Below are positions 22,754 through 33,132 of a stretch of 44,864 nt of DNA, piece after piece (positions within the stretch are counted from its first letter, which is position 1; the number at the start of each line of letters is the position of its first letter). The notes under the pieces were generated by a model. The model did not search any database. It saw only the letters and a program-made list of their open reading frames with translations, and was not told the origin of the DNA. The translations under genes were made by a program, and so were the position numbers. Location: contig CANRPR010000010.1 in the NCBI GenBank assembly GCA_947632535.1, forward strand, positions 1 to 44,864, read 5' to 3'. Source of the DNA: an uncultured Clostridia bacterium (GTDB taxonomy: Bacteria; Bacillota; Clostridia; TANB77; CAG-508).

Positions 22754-23917
22754 ATGGCAGACCAAAAGAGAGATTTTTATGAGGTACTTGGTGTAAACAA
22801 AAATGCAAGTGATGACGAATTAAAACATGCATACAGAAAATTAGCAAAGAAATATCATCCGGATGCAAATCCTGACAACAAAAAGGAAGCAGAAGCAAAA
22901 TTCAAAGAAGTTAATGAAGCATATGAAACTTTATCTGATCCTCAAAAAAGAAAGATGTATGACCAATTTGGACCTGATGGGCCACAAGGCTTTGGAGGAG
23001 CAGGAGGACCATTTGGTGGACAGGGCGGATATTATTCATATTCTACATCAGGCTTTGATGGTTTTGATATGGGAGATTTAGGAGATATATTTTCTTCGTT
23101 TTTTGGTGGTGGAATGAGTGGCAGAAGTTCCAGAAATAATCAAGGACCAACTAAAGGTGCGGATTTGAGATATGATTTAGAAATATCTTTTGAAGAAGCA
23201 TTTTTGGGAGTAGAAAAAGAAATATCAATAAATAGAGACGAAGTATGTGGCACTTGTCATGGAAATGGAGCTAAACCAGGCAGTTCAATAGAAACATGTC
23301 CGATTTGCCATGGAACTGGACAAATAAAACAAGTGCAAACAACAATTTTAGGACAGATGCAGACAACAAGAACTTGTACAAATTGTCATGGAGAAGGCAA
23401 AATAGTAAAAGAACCATGTGAAACATGTAGAGGAAAAGGAACAGTAAGGAAAACAGTTAAAATTAAAGTGAAAATACCAGCTGGAATAGACGAGAATCAG
23501 CCAGTAGTTTTACGAAAACAAGGTATGCCTGGCACAAAGGGTGGACCAGAAGGAGATTTATATGTAGTAGTACATATTAAAAAACACAGTATATACACAA
23601 GAAATGACTTTAATGTATTGTGCGATGTGCCTATTACATTTACACAAGCTACTCTTGGAGCTGAATTAGAAATACCAATGGTAGATGGTTCAAAAGAGAT
23701 ATTTAAAATACCAGAAGGAACTCAAACAGGAACAAGGTTTAGAATACGAGGCAAAGGATTTAAAGCTCTAAACAGGAATTATCAAGGGGATTTTATATTT
23801 ACAGTTGAAATCCAAACACCAAAAAAATTAACGAAAGAGCAGAGAGACTTATTAATGCAATTAGCAAAAACTATGAATGAACAGCCACCAATAAAAAAAC
23901 GCGGTATATTCGGCTAA
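22754..23917 (+). CDS. dnaJ: Chaperone DnaJ
   Basis: J domain with HPD ([10 protein letters not shown]), G/F region, four CxxCxGxG-type repeats. Confidence 0.98.
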   Translation: MADQKRDFYEVLGVNKNASDDELKHAYRKLAKKYHPDANPDNKKEAEAKFKEVNEAYETLSDPQKRKMYDQFGPDGPQGFGGAGGPFGGQGGYYSYSTSGFDGFDMGDLGDIFSSFFGGGMSGRSSRNNQGPTKGADLRYDLEISFEEAFLGVEKEISINRDEVCGTCHGNGAKPGSSIETCPICHGTGQIKQVQTTILGQMQTTRTCTNCHGEGKIVKEPCETCRGKGTVRKTVKIKVKIPAGIDENQPVVLRKQGMPGTKGGPEGDLYVVVHIKKHSIYTRNDFNVLCDVPITFTQATLGAELEIPMVDGSKEIFKIPEGTQTGTRFRIRGKGFKALNRNYQGDFIFTVEIQTPKKLTKEQRDLLMQLAKTMNEQPPIKKRGIFG

Positions 23918-23925
23918 AAATTATA

Positions 23926-23956
23926 AAAAAATGTCCAAAGAGGGACATTTTTTTTT
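23926..23956 (+). terminator. Terminator after dnaJ
   Basis: aaaatgtcc-aaaga-gggacattttttttt hairpin plus T run. Confidence 0.75.
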
Positions 23957-24005
23957 CACAATATGGACATAAAGCAAAGATATAATATATAATAATAAAA
24001 AATGG

Positions 24006-24060
24006 AGAAGCGTCCCTAATTGGACAAAATGTCCAAAAAAGAACCGTCCCTATTTGGACA
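24006..24060 (-). repeat. Dispersed intergenic repeat copy 3 (inverted)
   Basis: AGAAGCGTCCCTAATTGGACAAAATGTCCAAAAAAGAACCGTCCCTATTTGGACA is the reverse complement of copies 1/2 with minor change. Confidence 0.9.
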
Positions 24061-24077
24061 AAAAGGAGTGAATAGTT

Positions 24078-24755
24078 GTGAGTGATATAACAGTGCTTGT
24101 AGTTGATGATGAGGCTAGGATGAGAAAGTTGATAAAGGATTTTCTAGCGCAGAAGGGATATAGTGTAATTGAGGCTCCTGATGGAGAAGAGGCTTTGAAG
24201 GTGTTTGAAGAAAGACAGAATGAAATAAATTTAATTTTATTGGATGTTATGATGCCAAAATTAGATGGATGGTCGGTATTGAGGCAAATTAGACAAGTTT
24301 CAAAGGTACCTATTATTATGTTGACTGCAAGAGGCGAAGAACAAGATGAACTATTTGGCTTTGAACTGGGAGTTGATGAATATATTGCTAAGCCTTTTAG
24401 TCCTAAGATTTTGGTGGCTAGAGTCGAAGCTATTTTGAAGAGAACAGAGTCTGATAGTAGAGAAATAAAGGATTATGGTGGTATTACTATAGATTCAGAT
24501 GGTAGAACTGTACAAGTTGATGGAAAGCAAGTTGAAATGAGTTTAAGAGAGTATGAACTTTTGAAGTATTTAGTAGACAATGAAGGGATAGCATTATCTA
24601 GAGATAAAATTTTAAATAATGTGTGGAATTATGATTATTATGGGGATTCTAGAACAATAGATAGTCATATAAAAAAGATTAGACATAAACTTGGAAAAAA
24701 AGGAAAATACATAGAAACAATGAGAGGCATAGGATATAAATTTGAGGTGAAATAG
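24078..24755 (+). CDS. OmpR/PhoB-family response regulator
   Basis: VLVVDDEARMRKLIKDFL, LLDVMMPKLDG, winged-helix DSRTIDSHIKKIRHKLG...GIGYKFEVK. Confidence 0.95.
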   Translation: MSDITVLVVDDEARMRKLIKDFLAQKGYSVIEAPDGEEALKVFEERQNEINLILLDVMMPKLDGWSVLRQIRQVSKVPIIMLTARGEEQDELFGFELGVDEYIAKPFSPKILVARVEAILKRTESDSREIKDYGGITIDSDGRTVQVDGKQVEMSLREYELLKYLVDNEGIALSRDKILNNVWNYDYYGDSRTIDSHIKKIRHKLGKKGKYIETMRGIGYKFEVK

Positions 24756-24758
24756 TAA

Positions 24759-26261
24759 ATGAAGAAGCTAAAGAGTAAATTGAATTCTATTAGAATGAGG
24801 CTATTTTTTACATTATGCATTTCAGTTGTGATTATTGTAGCATTTTTAATTTTAATTAACAATTTTGTTTTGGAAACATTTTATTTGTATTCAAAACAAA
24901 ATAGTTTGATGCTAGTTTACGACAAAATAAATAATTATTATAATAATCCAAATAGCGATGTTGATATTGAACTAGAACTAGAAAAAATAGCAATCCAGTA
25001 TAACTTTGATATCTTGATAAAAACAGATAAAAACATTAGTGTGTATTCAAGTAATAAAGATTTCTTGTCAACCATTAATACGATAAATAGTGTAACAAAT
25101 GTATTCCAAAAGAATAATAACAGTATAATTTATGAAAAAGATGGTGTGACTATTAGAAAAACGGCAGATACTAAGAATGGACTAACATTTATATTTTTCC
25201 AAGGAAACTTGAACAATGGCTATCAATTGTATATAAGAATGCCAATAGCATCAATACATGAAAGTGTACAAATATCTAATAGATTTTTGTATCTAATAGG
25301 TGGTGTAACTATAATTATAGGAGGTATAGTGGGATCATTTATATCTAGAAGATTTACTAAGCCGATATTAGAATTAAATGAAATAGCCAATAAGATGTCT
25401 AAATTAGATTTTAGTAAGAAGTATAGGGTAACAGATGCCAACGACGAAATTAATAATCTAGGCAGAAATATTAACACTATGTCAGATACACTTGAAAAAA
25501 CTATTAATCAGCTTCGAAATACAAATATAGAATTAGAAAAAGATATTGAAGAAAAGTCGAAAATTGACGAAATGAGAAAGAGCTTTATTTCAGATGTATC
25601 ACATGAGTTAAAAACTCCAATAGCCTTAATACAAGGCTATGCAGAAGGTTTAGCTGAAAATGTAAATTCTGATGAGGAAAGCAGAAAATTTTATACAGAA
25701 GTAATACTAGACGAAGCTAATAAAATGGACAAGCTAGTGAAACAATTGCTAGAACTAATGAAACTAGAATATGGTAAGAGAGAATTCAATAATTCAGAAT
25801 TTGACATAATGGAATTGACTTCGGAAGTAATTAGAAAGTATAAAGTCATGTTAGAAGAAAATAACATTCAGCTAGAATTTGATAAGGATATTTCAGTTCC
25901 GGTAGTTGCAGACGAATTTTATATAGAACAAGTTCTAACGAATTATATTACAAATGCAATAAAAAATGTTAAAGAAGTAAATGGCAAGAAAATTATAAAA
26001 ATAGATAGTCAAGTGGATATAGAAAGTAATAAAGTACGAATCAAAGTATTTAATACTGGAAATAATATTGATGCTGAGACTATGAACAGAATTTGGAATA
26101 GATTTTATAAAGGAGATGCTTCTAGAAATAGAGAAGACGGCGGAAGCGGAATAGGACTATCATTAGTTAAAGCTATTATGAACAACTATAATAATCAATA
26201 TGGAGTTGTTAACAAAGAAGATGGAGTTGAATTTTTCTTTGAATTGGATTTAAAATTGTAA
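24759..26261 (+). CDS. Sensor histidine kinase
   Basis: HAMP, FISDVSHELKTPIALIQGYAEGLAE (H-box), NRFYKGDASRNREDGGSGIGLSLVKAI. Confidence 0.95.
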   Translation: MKKLKSKLNSIRMRLFFTLCISVVIIVAFLILINNFVLETFYLYSKQNSLMLVYDKINNYYNNPNSDVDIELELEKIAIQYNFDILIKTDKNISVYSSNKDFLSTINTINSVTNVFQKNNNSIIYEKDGVTIRKTADTKNGLTFIFFQGNLNNGYQLYIRMPIASIHESVQISNRFLYLIGGVTIIIGGIVGSFISRRFTKPILELNEIANKMSKLDFSKKYRVTDANDEINNLGRNINTMSDTLEKTINQLRNTNIELEKDIEEKSKIDEMRKSFISDVSHELKTPIALIQGYAEGLAENVNSDEESRKFYTEVILDEANKMDKLVKQLLELMKLEYGKREFNNSEFDIMELTSEVIRKYKVMLEENNIQLEFDKDISVPVVADEFYIEQVLTNYITNAIKNVKEVNGKKIIKIDSQVDIESNKVRIKVFNTGNNIDAETMNRIWNRFYKGDASRNREDGGSGIGLSLVKAIMNNYNNQYGVVNKEDGVEFFFELDLKL

Positions 26262-26341
26262 AAATTGATATAAATATTGAAAAAAAATTAAAACAATAGT
26301 ATTATATATTCAAAGGTGATAAATAAAGAGGAGAAGTGCAA

Positions 26342-27661
26342 ATGATAAAAAATAATAAAGGTATTACAATGGTTGCATTAAGTGCAACAATATTAATTAT
26401 AGTTATTTTAACAGGAACCTTAGTATATAATACATTAAATGGACTAGAAAATAGAAGAATAAATAATCTATATAATGATATAAGATTGTTAAAAGATAAA
26501 GTTGCATCATATTATGCAGAATATGGAGAATTGCCAATATCAATAAAGTATCCTAACACAGAAAATATAGTTGGTATAAATAAAAATGACAATGACGATT
26601 ATTATGTTATAGACTTAACCCTTTTATCTAATATAACTTTAAGTTATGGAAAAGGCTTTGACAAATTACAAAATGAAAGAAAGGTTGGATATGACATATA
26701 TATAATAAACAAACAAAGTCATAATATCTATTATCCACAGGGAGTTAAATTTGACAATGTTATATATTATACAATGCCAAGTGAAGAGTCTGAAATAAAA
26801 ATAACATCATATGATAAGCCATATATACCAGAAGGCTGTATATATAAAGAGGGAACATGGGAAACCGGTTTTGTAATTAGACAAACAGGTACAGATAACG
26901 AATTCGTTTGGATTCCAGTAACAGACTATGATAAGTTTGTTGAGGATAAGGAATATGCAGATACTGCATATTCTGATACCAAAAATGGTTACGCAGTTTC
27001 AGAGTATCATTATCAAAAAATGTTAGAAAGTGTTAAAGAAAATGGTGGATTTTATATAGGAAGATATGAAATGGGAAAGACCACAGCTAGAACAGCAAAG
27101 GGTACTGTGAATGGAAATGCACTAAGTACTCAAAATGCGTATCCATATAATTTTGTAACTCTAGGGCAGGCACAAACTTTGGGAACAGAGTTTATGGTAA
27201 AAGGTAGAACAACAAGTTTAATGTATGGTGTTCAATGGGATGCGGTATTAAGATTTATTGCTGGTTATGCAGGAACGAATATACTTACAACATCAGCTGG
27301 TGGAAGTGGAAAATGGGGAAATTATTCAAATTCTGCAATTAATTTTCAAGATGTAGCGAAAGTAAAATATGCAGCAACCACAGGAACATCTTGGATACAA
27401 GCTACAACCAACAAAGCAACTTCAAATTCATGGATATTAACAACAGGTGCTTCTACAACATGTAAGGTGCTTAATATATATGACTTAGCTGGAAATGTAT
27501 CTGAATATACTTTAGAAAGAGGTACTAATGCATCAGCTAAGAATGTAACAAGAGGCGGGAATTGCGGAGAATCTGGAACAACTACAGCAGCAGCTACAAG
27601 AGCAGCTGTTGCGGATGATAATTCAGTTGCAACTATAGGATTTCGTATTGCAATTTGGTAA
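26342..27661 (+). CDS. Prepilin-like protein with formylglycine-enzyme/C-type-lectin-like C-terminal domain
   Basis: N-term MIKNNKGITMVALSATILIIVILTGTLVYNTL; C-term NIYDLAGNVSEYTLER...NVTRGGNCGES...TRAAVADDNSVATIGFRIAIW. Confidence 0.8.
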   Translation: MIKNNKGITMVALSATILIIVILTGTLVYNTLNGLENRRINNLYNDIRLLKDKVASYYAEYGELPISIKYPNTENIVGINKNDNDDYYVIDLTLLSNITLSYGKGFDKLQNERKVGYDIYIINKQSHNIYYPQGVKFDNVIYYTMPSEESEIKITSYDKPYIPEGCIYKEGTWETGFVIRQTGTDNEFVWIPVTDYDKFVEDKEYADTAYSDTKNGYAVSEYHYQKMLESVKENGGFYIGRYEMGKTTARTAKGTVNGNALSTQNAYPYNFVTLGQAQTLGTEFMVKGRTTSLMYGVQWDAVLRFIAGYAGTNILTTSAGGSGKWGNYSNSAINFQDVAKVKYAATTGTSWIQATTNKATSNSWILTTGASTTCKVLNIYDLAGNVSEYTLERGTNASAKNVTRGGNCGESGTTTAAATRAAVADDNSVATIGFRIAIW

Positions 27662-27707
27662 TAAAAGTGTTTTGAAAATTACATCAATATAACGGAGAGG
27701 AACAAAA

Positions 27708-28307
27708 ATGATAGCATATGTAAAAGGAATATTAGAAACAAAAATGACAGGCTATGTAGTTATAGATGTGGGTGGAATAGGCTATAAAATATACATGTCT
27801 GATACAGCAATGGATAAATTAGGTAATATAGGAAGTACAGTAAAAGTACATACTTATTATAGAGTACGAGAGGATGATATTAGCTTATTTGGATTTAATA
27901 CATCAGAAGAACTAAGAATGTTTGAACTATTAATAGGAGTGAGTGGAATAGGTGCTAAAACTGCACTAACCATGTTGGCGGTAGTTGAACCATCAAATTT
28001 TGCATTAGCGGTAATTTCAAATGATATTGGAACTTTAACGAAAATACCAGGAATAGGTGCTAAGTCTGCTCAAAGAATAGTATTGGAATTAAAAGATAAG
28101 TTAAAAACAGAACAGGCATTAGAGAAAGGATTAACAAATGAAAAAACCTCTGTATTAAAAGATGATAAAAAGGAAGAGGCGATTTCTGCACTTGGAGTTT
28201 TAGGGTATAATAAAAAGGAAATAGAAAAAGCAATATCAAATATAGAAGTAAGTAGCTTGACAGTAGAGGAGATTATTAAAAAAGCATTGATAGAGTTAGG
28301 AAAATAA
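27708..28307 (+). CDS. ruvA: Holliday junction DNA helicase subunit RuvA
   Basis: MIAYVKGILETK, GVSGIGAKTALTML, IPGIGAKSAQRIVLELKDKL. Confidence 0.97.
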   Translation: MIAYVKGILETKMTGYVVIDVGGIGYKIYMSDTAMDKLGNIGSTVKVHTYYRVREDDISLFGFNTSEELRMFELLIGVSGIGAKTALTMLAVVEPSNFALAVISNDIGTLTKIPGIGAKSAQRIVLELKDKLKTEQALEKGLTNEKTSVLKDDKKEEAISALGVLGYNKKEIEKAISNIEVSSLTVEEIIKKALIELGK

Positions 28308-28330
28308 GTTTAAAAGCAGGAGGATACAAT

Positions 28331-29572
28331 ATGGAGTTAACCAAGCCATTAGCATATAGGATGATGCCAAGAACATTAGAGGAGTATGTAGGACAAGAAC
28401 ACATATTAGGTAAGGATAAAATACTTTATAGAACAATAAAGGCAGATAGGTTATCTAGCATTATACTATGGGGACCTCCTGGATGTGGTAAGACTTCACT
28501 AGCAAAAGTAATAAGTGAAACAACTAAATATAAATTTACTAGAATTAATGCAGTAACATCGGGTGTAGGAGATATTAAAAATGCGATAGAAGAAGCAAAA
28601 AATCCATTTTTAAATCCTACTGGAAAATGTATTTTATTTATAGATGAGATTCATAGATTTAATAAATTACAGCAAGATGCCTTGCTTCCATTTGTTGAAA
28701 ATGGAACGGTAATATTAATAGGTGCAACAACGGAAAATCCATATTTTGAAGTAAATAAGGCACTTATATCAAGATCAATGGTTTTTAAATTAGAACCATT
28801 AAAAACAGAAGATATATTTAAAGTTTTAAAAATGTCTTTAGAAAGAGAAGATGGATTAAAAAGTTTCAATGTAAAAATAGAGGATGAAACACTAGAAAAA
28901 ATAGCAGAAGTGTCAAATGGGGATGTTAGAACTGCTTTGAACGGATTAGAAGTAGCGGTTCTAACAACGAAAATGGATAGTGACGGATATGTTCATATAA
29001 CTAATCAAATTGCAGCAGATAGTGTTAGAAGTAGAAAAGCAATTTTTGATAAAGATGGTGATTCGCATTATGATAATATAAGTGCGTTTATAAAGTCGAT
29101 GCGCGGAAGTGATCCGGATGCAGCGATATTCTATTTAGCAAGAGCATTAAATGGAGGGGAAGATCCAGTATTTATTGCACGAAGAATAGTGATTGCTGCA
29201 GCAGAAGATGTTGGAATGGCAAACCCTAATGCATTAGTGGTTGCAACATCTGCAATGGAAGCTGTAACAATGGTGGGTATGCCAGAAGCAAGAATAATTC
29301 TAGCAGAAGCAGCGGTTTATGTGGCAACATCGAAAAAGTCTAATGCGGCATATTTAGCAATAGATAAAGCATTATCAGATGTATCAAGCAAAGATACAGG
29401 AAAAATTCCAATGCATATTAGAAATGCACCAGCAGAAGGAATGCAACAATTTGGATATGGTGATGGATATAAATATCCACATGATTACCCAGGACATGTG
29501 GTTGAACAACAATATTTACCAGATAAAATGTTGGGAACTAAGTACTATGTTAAAGATGATACAGTTGAATAG
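28331..29572 (+). CDS. rarA: Replication-associated recombination protein RarA/MgsA-type AAA ATPase
   Basis: PLAYRMMPRTLEEYVGQEHILG, LWGPPGCGKTSLA, FIDEIHRFNKLQQDALLPFVENG. Confidence 0.95.
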   Translation: MELTKPLAYRMMPRTLEEYVGQEHILGKDKILYRTIKADRLSSIILWGPPGCGKTSLAKVISETTKYKFTRINAVTSGVGDIKNAIEEAKNPFLNPTGKCILFIDEIHRFNKLQQDALLPFVENGTVILIGATTENPYFEVNKALISRSMVFKLEPLKTEDIFKVLKMSLEREDGLKSFNVKIEDETLEKIAEVSNGDVRTALNGLEVAVLTTKMDSDGYVHITNQIAADSVRSRKAIFDKDGDSHYDNISAFIKSMRGSDPDAAIFYLARALNGGEDPVFIARRIVIAAAEDVGMANPNALVVATSAMEAVTMVGMPEARIILAEAAVYVATSKKSNAAYLAIDKALSDVSSKDTGKIPMHIRNAPAEGMQQFGYGDGYKYPHDYPGHVVEQQYLPDKMLGTKYYVKDDTVE

Positions 29573-29628
29573 AATATAGCATTTTAATTTTGTATAATTT
29601 TATAAAAAATGATTACAATAATAGCAAT

Positions 29629-30003
29629 ATGGAAAAAATAAAAGAATTATTCGGATTAAAAAAGTGCATATTAGGTATAATTGCAGGTTTTATAAGTGGA
29701 TTTTTCGCTAGTGGTGGCGGAATGATATTAGTACCTGCATATATTTATATCTTGGGTTTAAAAGATGCAGAAGCAAGGGCAACATCAATTTTTTGCATTT
29801 TGCCGATGGTAGTTACAGGAGGCATTTTATACTATAAACACCAATATATAGACTGGAAAATAGGAATATTGTGTGCAGTTGGAGGAATTTTTGGTGGATA
29901 TATAGGTGCAAAGTTATTGAAAAAAGTACCAGAAAAGTATCTAAAACTTGTATTTGCAATATTTTTAATCTATATTGCAGTAAGGCTTATAAAAGGAAGC
30001 TAG
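29629..30003 (+). CDS. TauE/SafE-family permease subunit (half-length)
   Basis: GIIAGFISGFFASGGGMILVPAYIYILGLKDAEARATSI; followed by a second half-length paralog. Confidence 0.85.
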   Translation: MEKIKELFGLKKCILGIIAGFISGFFASGGGMILVPAYIYILGLKDAEARATSIFCILPMVVTGGILYYKHQYIDWKIGILCAVGGIFGGYIGAKLLKKVPEKYLKLVFAIFLIYIAVRLIKGS

Positions 30004-30012
30004 GAGGATAAA

Positions 30013-30421
30013 ATGATACAAATATTAGTAGGTTTCATTTCTGGGATAGTAAGTGGCATGGGAATGGGTGGAGGTAGTATATTAATTCTACTATTATCGC
30101 TATTTTTAGGCGTAGAACAACATGTTGCACAAGCTACAAACCTAGTATTTTTTATACCAACAGCAATAACATCAATAATAATTAATGCTAAGCAAAAATA
30201 TATAGATTATAAAACATCGTTACCAATAATTACAATGGGAGTTATTCGGAGCTATTATAGGTGCAAACTTAGCAACACAAATTAATGTTTCAAGCCTAAA
30301 AAAATATTTTGGTCTCTTTTTGCTAGTAATTGCAATTTTTGAGATATATTCATTAGTAAAAAAGTATATATTTCAAAAAAATACAAATAATAAAAGTGAA
30401 ATAACTAGCAAGGAGGAGTGA
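30013..30421 (+). CDS. TauE/SafE-family permease subunit, +1 recoded at CGG 30247-30249
   Basis: Frame 1: LVGFISGIVSGMGMGGGSILILLLSLFLGVEQHVAQATNLVFFIPTAI...TMGVI-CGG; +1 frame: AIIGANLATQINVSSLKKYFGLFLLVIAIFEIYSLVKKYIFQ...KEE*. Join gives GVIGAIIGANLA, matching the paralog GGIFGGYIGAKLL. Confidence 0.9.
30247..30250 (+). other. CGGA +1 recoding site (Gly) in TauE/SafE permease
   Basis: GTT-ATT-CGGA-GCT-ATT. Confidence 0.9.
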
Positions 30422-30429
30422 AAGTGAAT

Positions 30430-30570
30430 ATGAAATTTTTAAAAGGAATGTTAATGGGAACCATACTATCAGCAGGAGTTATGTGGATGTATAATGACAA
30501 TATGGAAAAAAGTAAGGGAAAGATGGTAAAAAAAGGCAAACAGTTTGCTAAAAAAATGGGAATATTATAA
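30430..30570 (+). CDS. Small protein with N-terminal TM
   Basis: MKFLKGMLMGTILSAGVMWMYNDNMEKSKGKMVKKGKQFAKKMGIL; preceded by aaggaggag. Not in the ORF track (short). Confidence 0.55.
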   Translation: MKFLKGMLMGTILSAGVMWMYNDNMEKSKGKMVKKGKQFAKKMGIL

Positions 30571-30575
30571 AAAAT

Positions 30576-30640
30576 AGTCCAATTGGGGACGGTTCTTTTT
30601 TGGACAAAATGTCCAAAAAAGAACCGTCCCCAATTGGACT
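30576..30640. repeat. Palindromic version of the dispersed repeat; probable bidirectional terminator
   Basis: AGTCCAATTGGGGACGGTTCTTTTTTGGACAAAATGTCCAAAAAAGAACCGTCCCCAATTGGACT is a near-perfect inverted repeat between convergent genes. Confidence 0.9.
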
Positions 30641-30646
30641 TGCAGC

Positions 30647-31705
30647 CTAGTCGTATAATGAAGCTTCCATAAAGTCATACTTTCTGCAATAATCTTTAGA
30701 ATCGGAATCTGACATATAAACTTCGCTTTTATTTTTATTTAAAAATTCTACTATATTATAAACATCTATCCAAATTTCATTATTTCCTTCTTTTTGGCTT
30801 TCATCAAATATAAGTTGCAAACCAAAATGGAGGTGCGGTACATTTATGTTATTTACATTTTCCTTTGTACTATAGCCAGTCATACCAAGATATCCAATAA
30901 CATCTCCCGCTTTTACAATTTGCCCCTCGCACAGACTTTTAACATAAGGATGATCCTTTCGCAAATGTGCATAGTAGTAATAGCGTTTTTGGTCAAAACT
31001 GCGTATACCTATTCTCCATCCGCCATATTGATTCCAACCAAGAGCTTCAACTATGCCACTTTCAACTGCAATAATAGGAGTGCCAATACTTCCCATTAAG
31101 TCGTTTCCTAGATGTTTTCTATTGAAACCGTATGACCTAGAACTTCCAAAATCTTTGTAATGGCTAAAGCTATAATTTTTTGCAATTGGTGAGAATGCTT
31201 TTATACCATACTTTTTTGTAAAAGAATTGTCATTAGGATTTTCTATTTCATATTCGCCAAGCATTCCAGATAAAACAGCATTATAAGCTTCGTAGTAATA
31301 AGAATAGTATTTCATATCTTGAGTTAAAGTTTCCATACTTTCCCCATTTTTCAATTTTGTTTTTAAATTTTCTAGGTCACTATCTTTAAACTTGCTAAAA
31401 TTTCCGCCATTCTTACACGCAAGATATGCCAAAAGTTCAATCCAATTATACTTTACATCTTCATTATTTATATGAGAATTAATATCTAACTTTGAGGTCT
31501 TATCTAAAACATCAGAAGTTACATTGAAATCTACCCATTTTATATAATCCTTGCTTACATCTTCAGAGTTTAATGCATTAGTATTTATAGTCGTATTGTT
31601 ATAAAATTTTATGGAAAAAAATACTGCTAATGCAATGCAAATGGTTGAAAATAAAATAAAAAATATAGCAAAATTTTTTGTAATATGGATTGATTTTATG
31701 AACAA
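30647..31705 (-). CDS. M23-family peptidase (LytM domain) with N-terminal TM
   Basis: GFNRKHLGNDLMGSIGTPIIAVESGIVEALGWNQYGGWRIGIRSFDQKRYYYYAHL...VNVPHLHFGLQL. Confidence 0.9.
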   Translation of the reverse strand: MFIKSIHITKNFAIFFILFSTICIALAVFFSIKFYNNTTINTNALNSEDVSKDYIKWVDFNVTSDVLDKTSKLDINSHINNEDVKYNWIELLAYLACKNGGNFSKFKDSDLENLKTKLKNGESMETLTQDMKYYSYYYEAYNAVLSGMLGEYEIENPNDNSFTKKYGIKAFSPIAKNYSFSHYKDFGSSRSYGFNRKHLGNDLMGSIGTPIIAVESGIVEALGWNQYGGWRIGIRSFDQKRYYYYAHLRKDHPYVKSLCEGQIVKAGDVIGYLGMTGYSTKENVNNINVPHLHFGLQLIFDESQKEGNNEIWIDVYNIVEFLNKNKSEVYMSDSDSKDYCRKYDFMEASLYD

Positions 31706-31764
31706 AATAGAAACACCTCATATAAATTGTATTATGAAGTGTCAAAAATATTCTTTTATTTAAA

Positions 31765-32592
31765 TTATTTAATCCTATAAAATGCTGTATTATTATGCAG
31801 TTCTTGTTTTATATATCCGTCATAGATACTAGAAGTATCTGAACTTAAAGGAATATTAATACTAGCATTGCATATAAAATGTTGATTTAAATTATTTATA
31901 ATATGAATGTCAAAAGATACACCAGCTGAAATATTACCTAGAGCAATATTTGCTCTTTTTAGTAAGCTTCCATCATATATTAAAGGATTACTTATGTCTG
32001 ATAAAATAGTGTTCTCTTTTATATTTTTATTGATGTAAGTTAGACAAATTGGAGAACTAACATCTATATAGGACTGTGGCTTTTCATAATCAATATTATC
32101 ATTTACAACTTCAAAATGCAAAGCATCAGTAATAATATTATCTGGATTGTATTCATATTTGCCGAAATTGTTAACATTTTTATAGCATAAATTTGGAGTA
32201 CCTAAAGATGGACTTTCAAAAAAATTCACATTATCTATATATAGCGAATTGATGGTGTTTTCTGATGTTAACCCATTTTCAGCATTATTGTTAATATATA
32301 TAGCAATATCAGTATATTGTGATATGTTAATATCCCAAAGTGCTTTATTTACTACTTCATTATTTTCGCTAGATGCAGAACTAAACATTAGTATTTTGTC
32401 GATAGAAAAAATGTTTTTTGAATTTAGCTTTGAAAAACGAGCCATACTTTCTTCTATACAAAGTCTATTTGTTAATTCAGCATAAACAGTAGTAGATAGG
32501 ACAAACATGATACTTAATAGTATTAGTAATAAAAAAATGAATGAAATTATATGAATAGCCTTTTTTCCATAAAAAATGTTTTTTGTTTTCAT
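31765..32592 (-). CDS. Membrane-anchored extracellular protein of unknown function
   Basis: N-term TM (IHIISFIFLLLILLSIMFVLSTTVYAEL), 275 aa, no recognised domain. Confidence 0.6.
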   Translation of the reverse strand: MKTKNIFYGKKAIHIISFIFLLLILLSIMFVLSTTVYAELTNRLCIEESMARFSKLNSKNIFSIDKILMFSSASSENNEVVNKALWDINISQYTDIAIYINNNAENGLTSENTINSLYIDNVNFFESPSLGTPNLCYKNVNNFGKYEYNPDNIITDALHFEVVNDNIDYEKPQSYIDVSSPICLTYINKNIKENTILSDISNPLIYDGSLLKRANIALGNISAGVSFDIHIINNLNQHFICNASINIPLSSDTSSIYDGYIKQELHNNTAFYRIK

Positions 32593-32800
32593 TTGTACCT
32601 CACATAATTAAATAATATAGAATTAGTATAATATAAAATGCGATAAATAACAATATGTAATATAAATTTTGCAATATGAATTTGTGTAGAGTATGTATAA
32701 ATCTTAAAATATAAGCAATTTGACTAATTTGCAATAAAAATACCGACTAATTTGCAATAAAACTATTGACTTTTTTGCAATGAAATAAAGTGAATATAAA

Positions 32801-32838
32801 AGTTAGCTTGAGAATTTATTTTAATTCTCAAGCTAACT
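32801..32838. terminator. Perfect hairpin overlapping the end of the 32833-33132 minus-strand gene
   Basis: AGTTAGCTTGAGAATT-TATTTT-AATTCTCAAGCTAACT, 16-bp perfect stem. Confidence 0.8.
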
Positions 32839-33132
32839 CAAAAGCAATAAAATTAAAGCCATAAAAAGCATATCATCTTGCACACCTTCGCTATATAAGA
32901 AAAAAATAATACAAATAAGCAAGATATCATCAAAGTATAATTTTATTCCCATAATTTCAAAACAGTCTCTATCTTCATGAGAAGATGACACACTTGAAGA
33001 TTCGTTTTCCGAAGAAGATTTTTGCTGTTTTGCGTAATTAGGATTCATGTATGAAAAAGGATAACCATGGTAATATTTATAATGTGCATAATTATAATAA
33101 GGATACCTAAAAAATGGATTTGAAAACATCAT
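32833..33132 (-). CDS. Small protein: Tyr-rich N-terminus and C-terminal hydrophobic segment
   Basis: MMFSNPFFRYPYYNYAHYKYYHGYPFSYMNPNYAKQ...; start ATG overlaps the recoded stop of the upstream gene (ATGA, 33132-33129). Confidence 0.6.
   Translation of the reverse strand: MMFSNPFFRYPYYNYAHYKYYHGYPFSYMNPNYAKQQKSSSENESSSVSSSHEDRDCFEIMGIKLYFDDILLICIIFFLYSEGVQDDMLFMALILLLLS

Noticed and set aside
22863-23081. Alternative-frame ORFs inside dnaJ, rarA (29379..29579) and the giant surface gene (39116..39352, 41508..41699)
   Set aside because: Overlap strongly conserved coding sequence in another frame; spurious.
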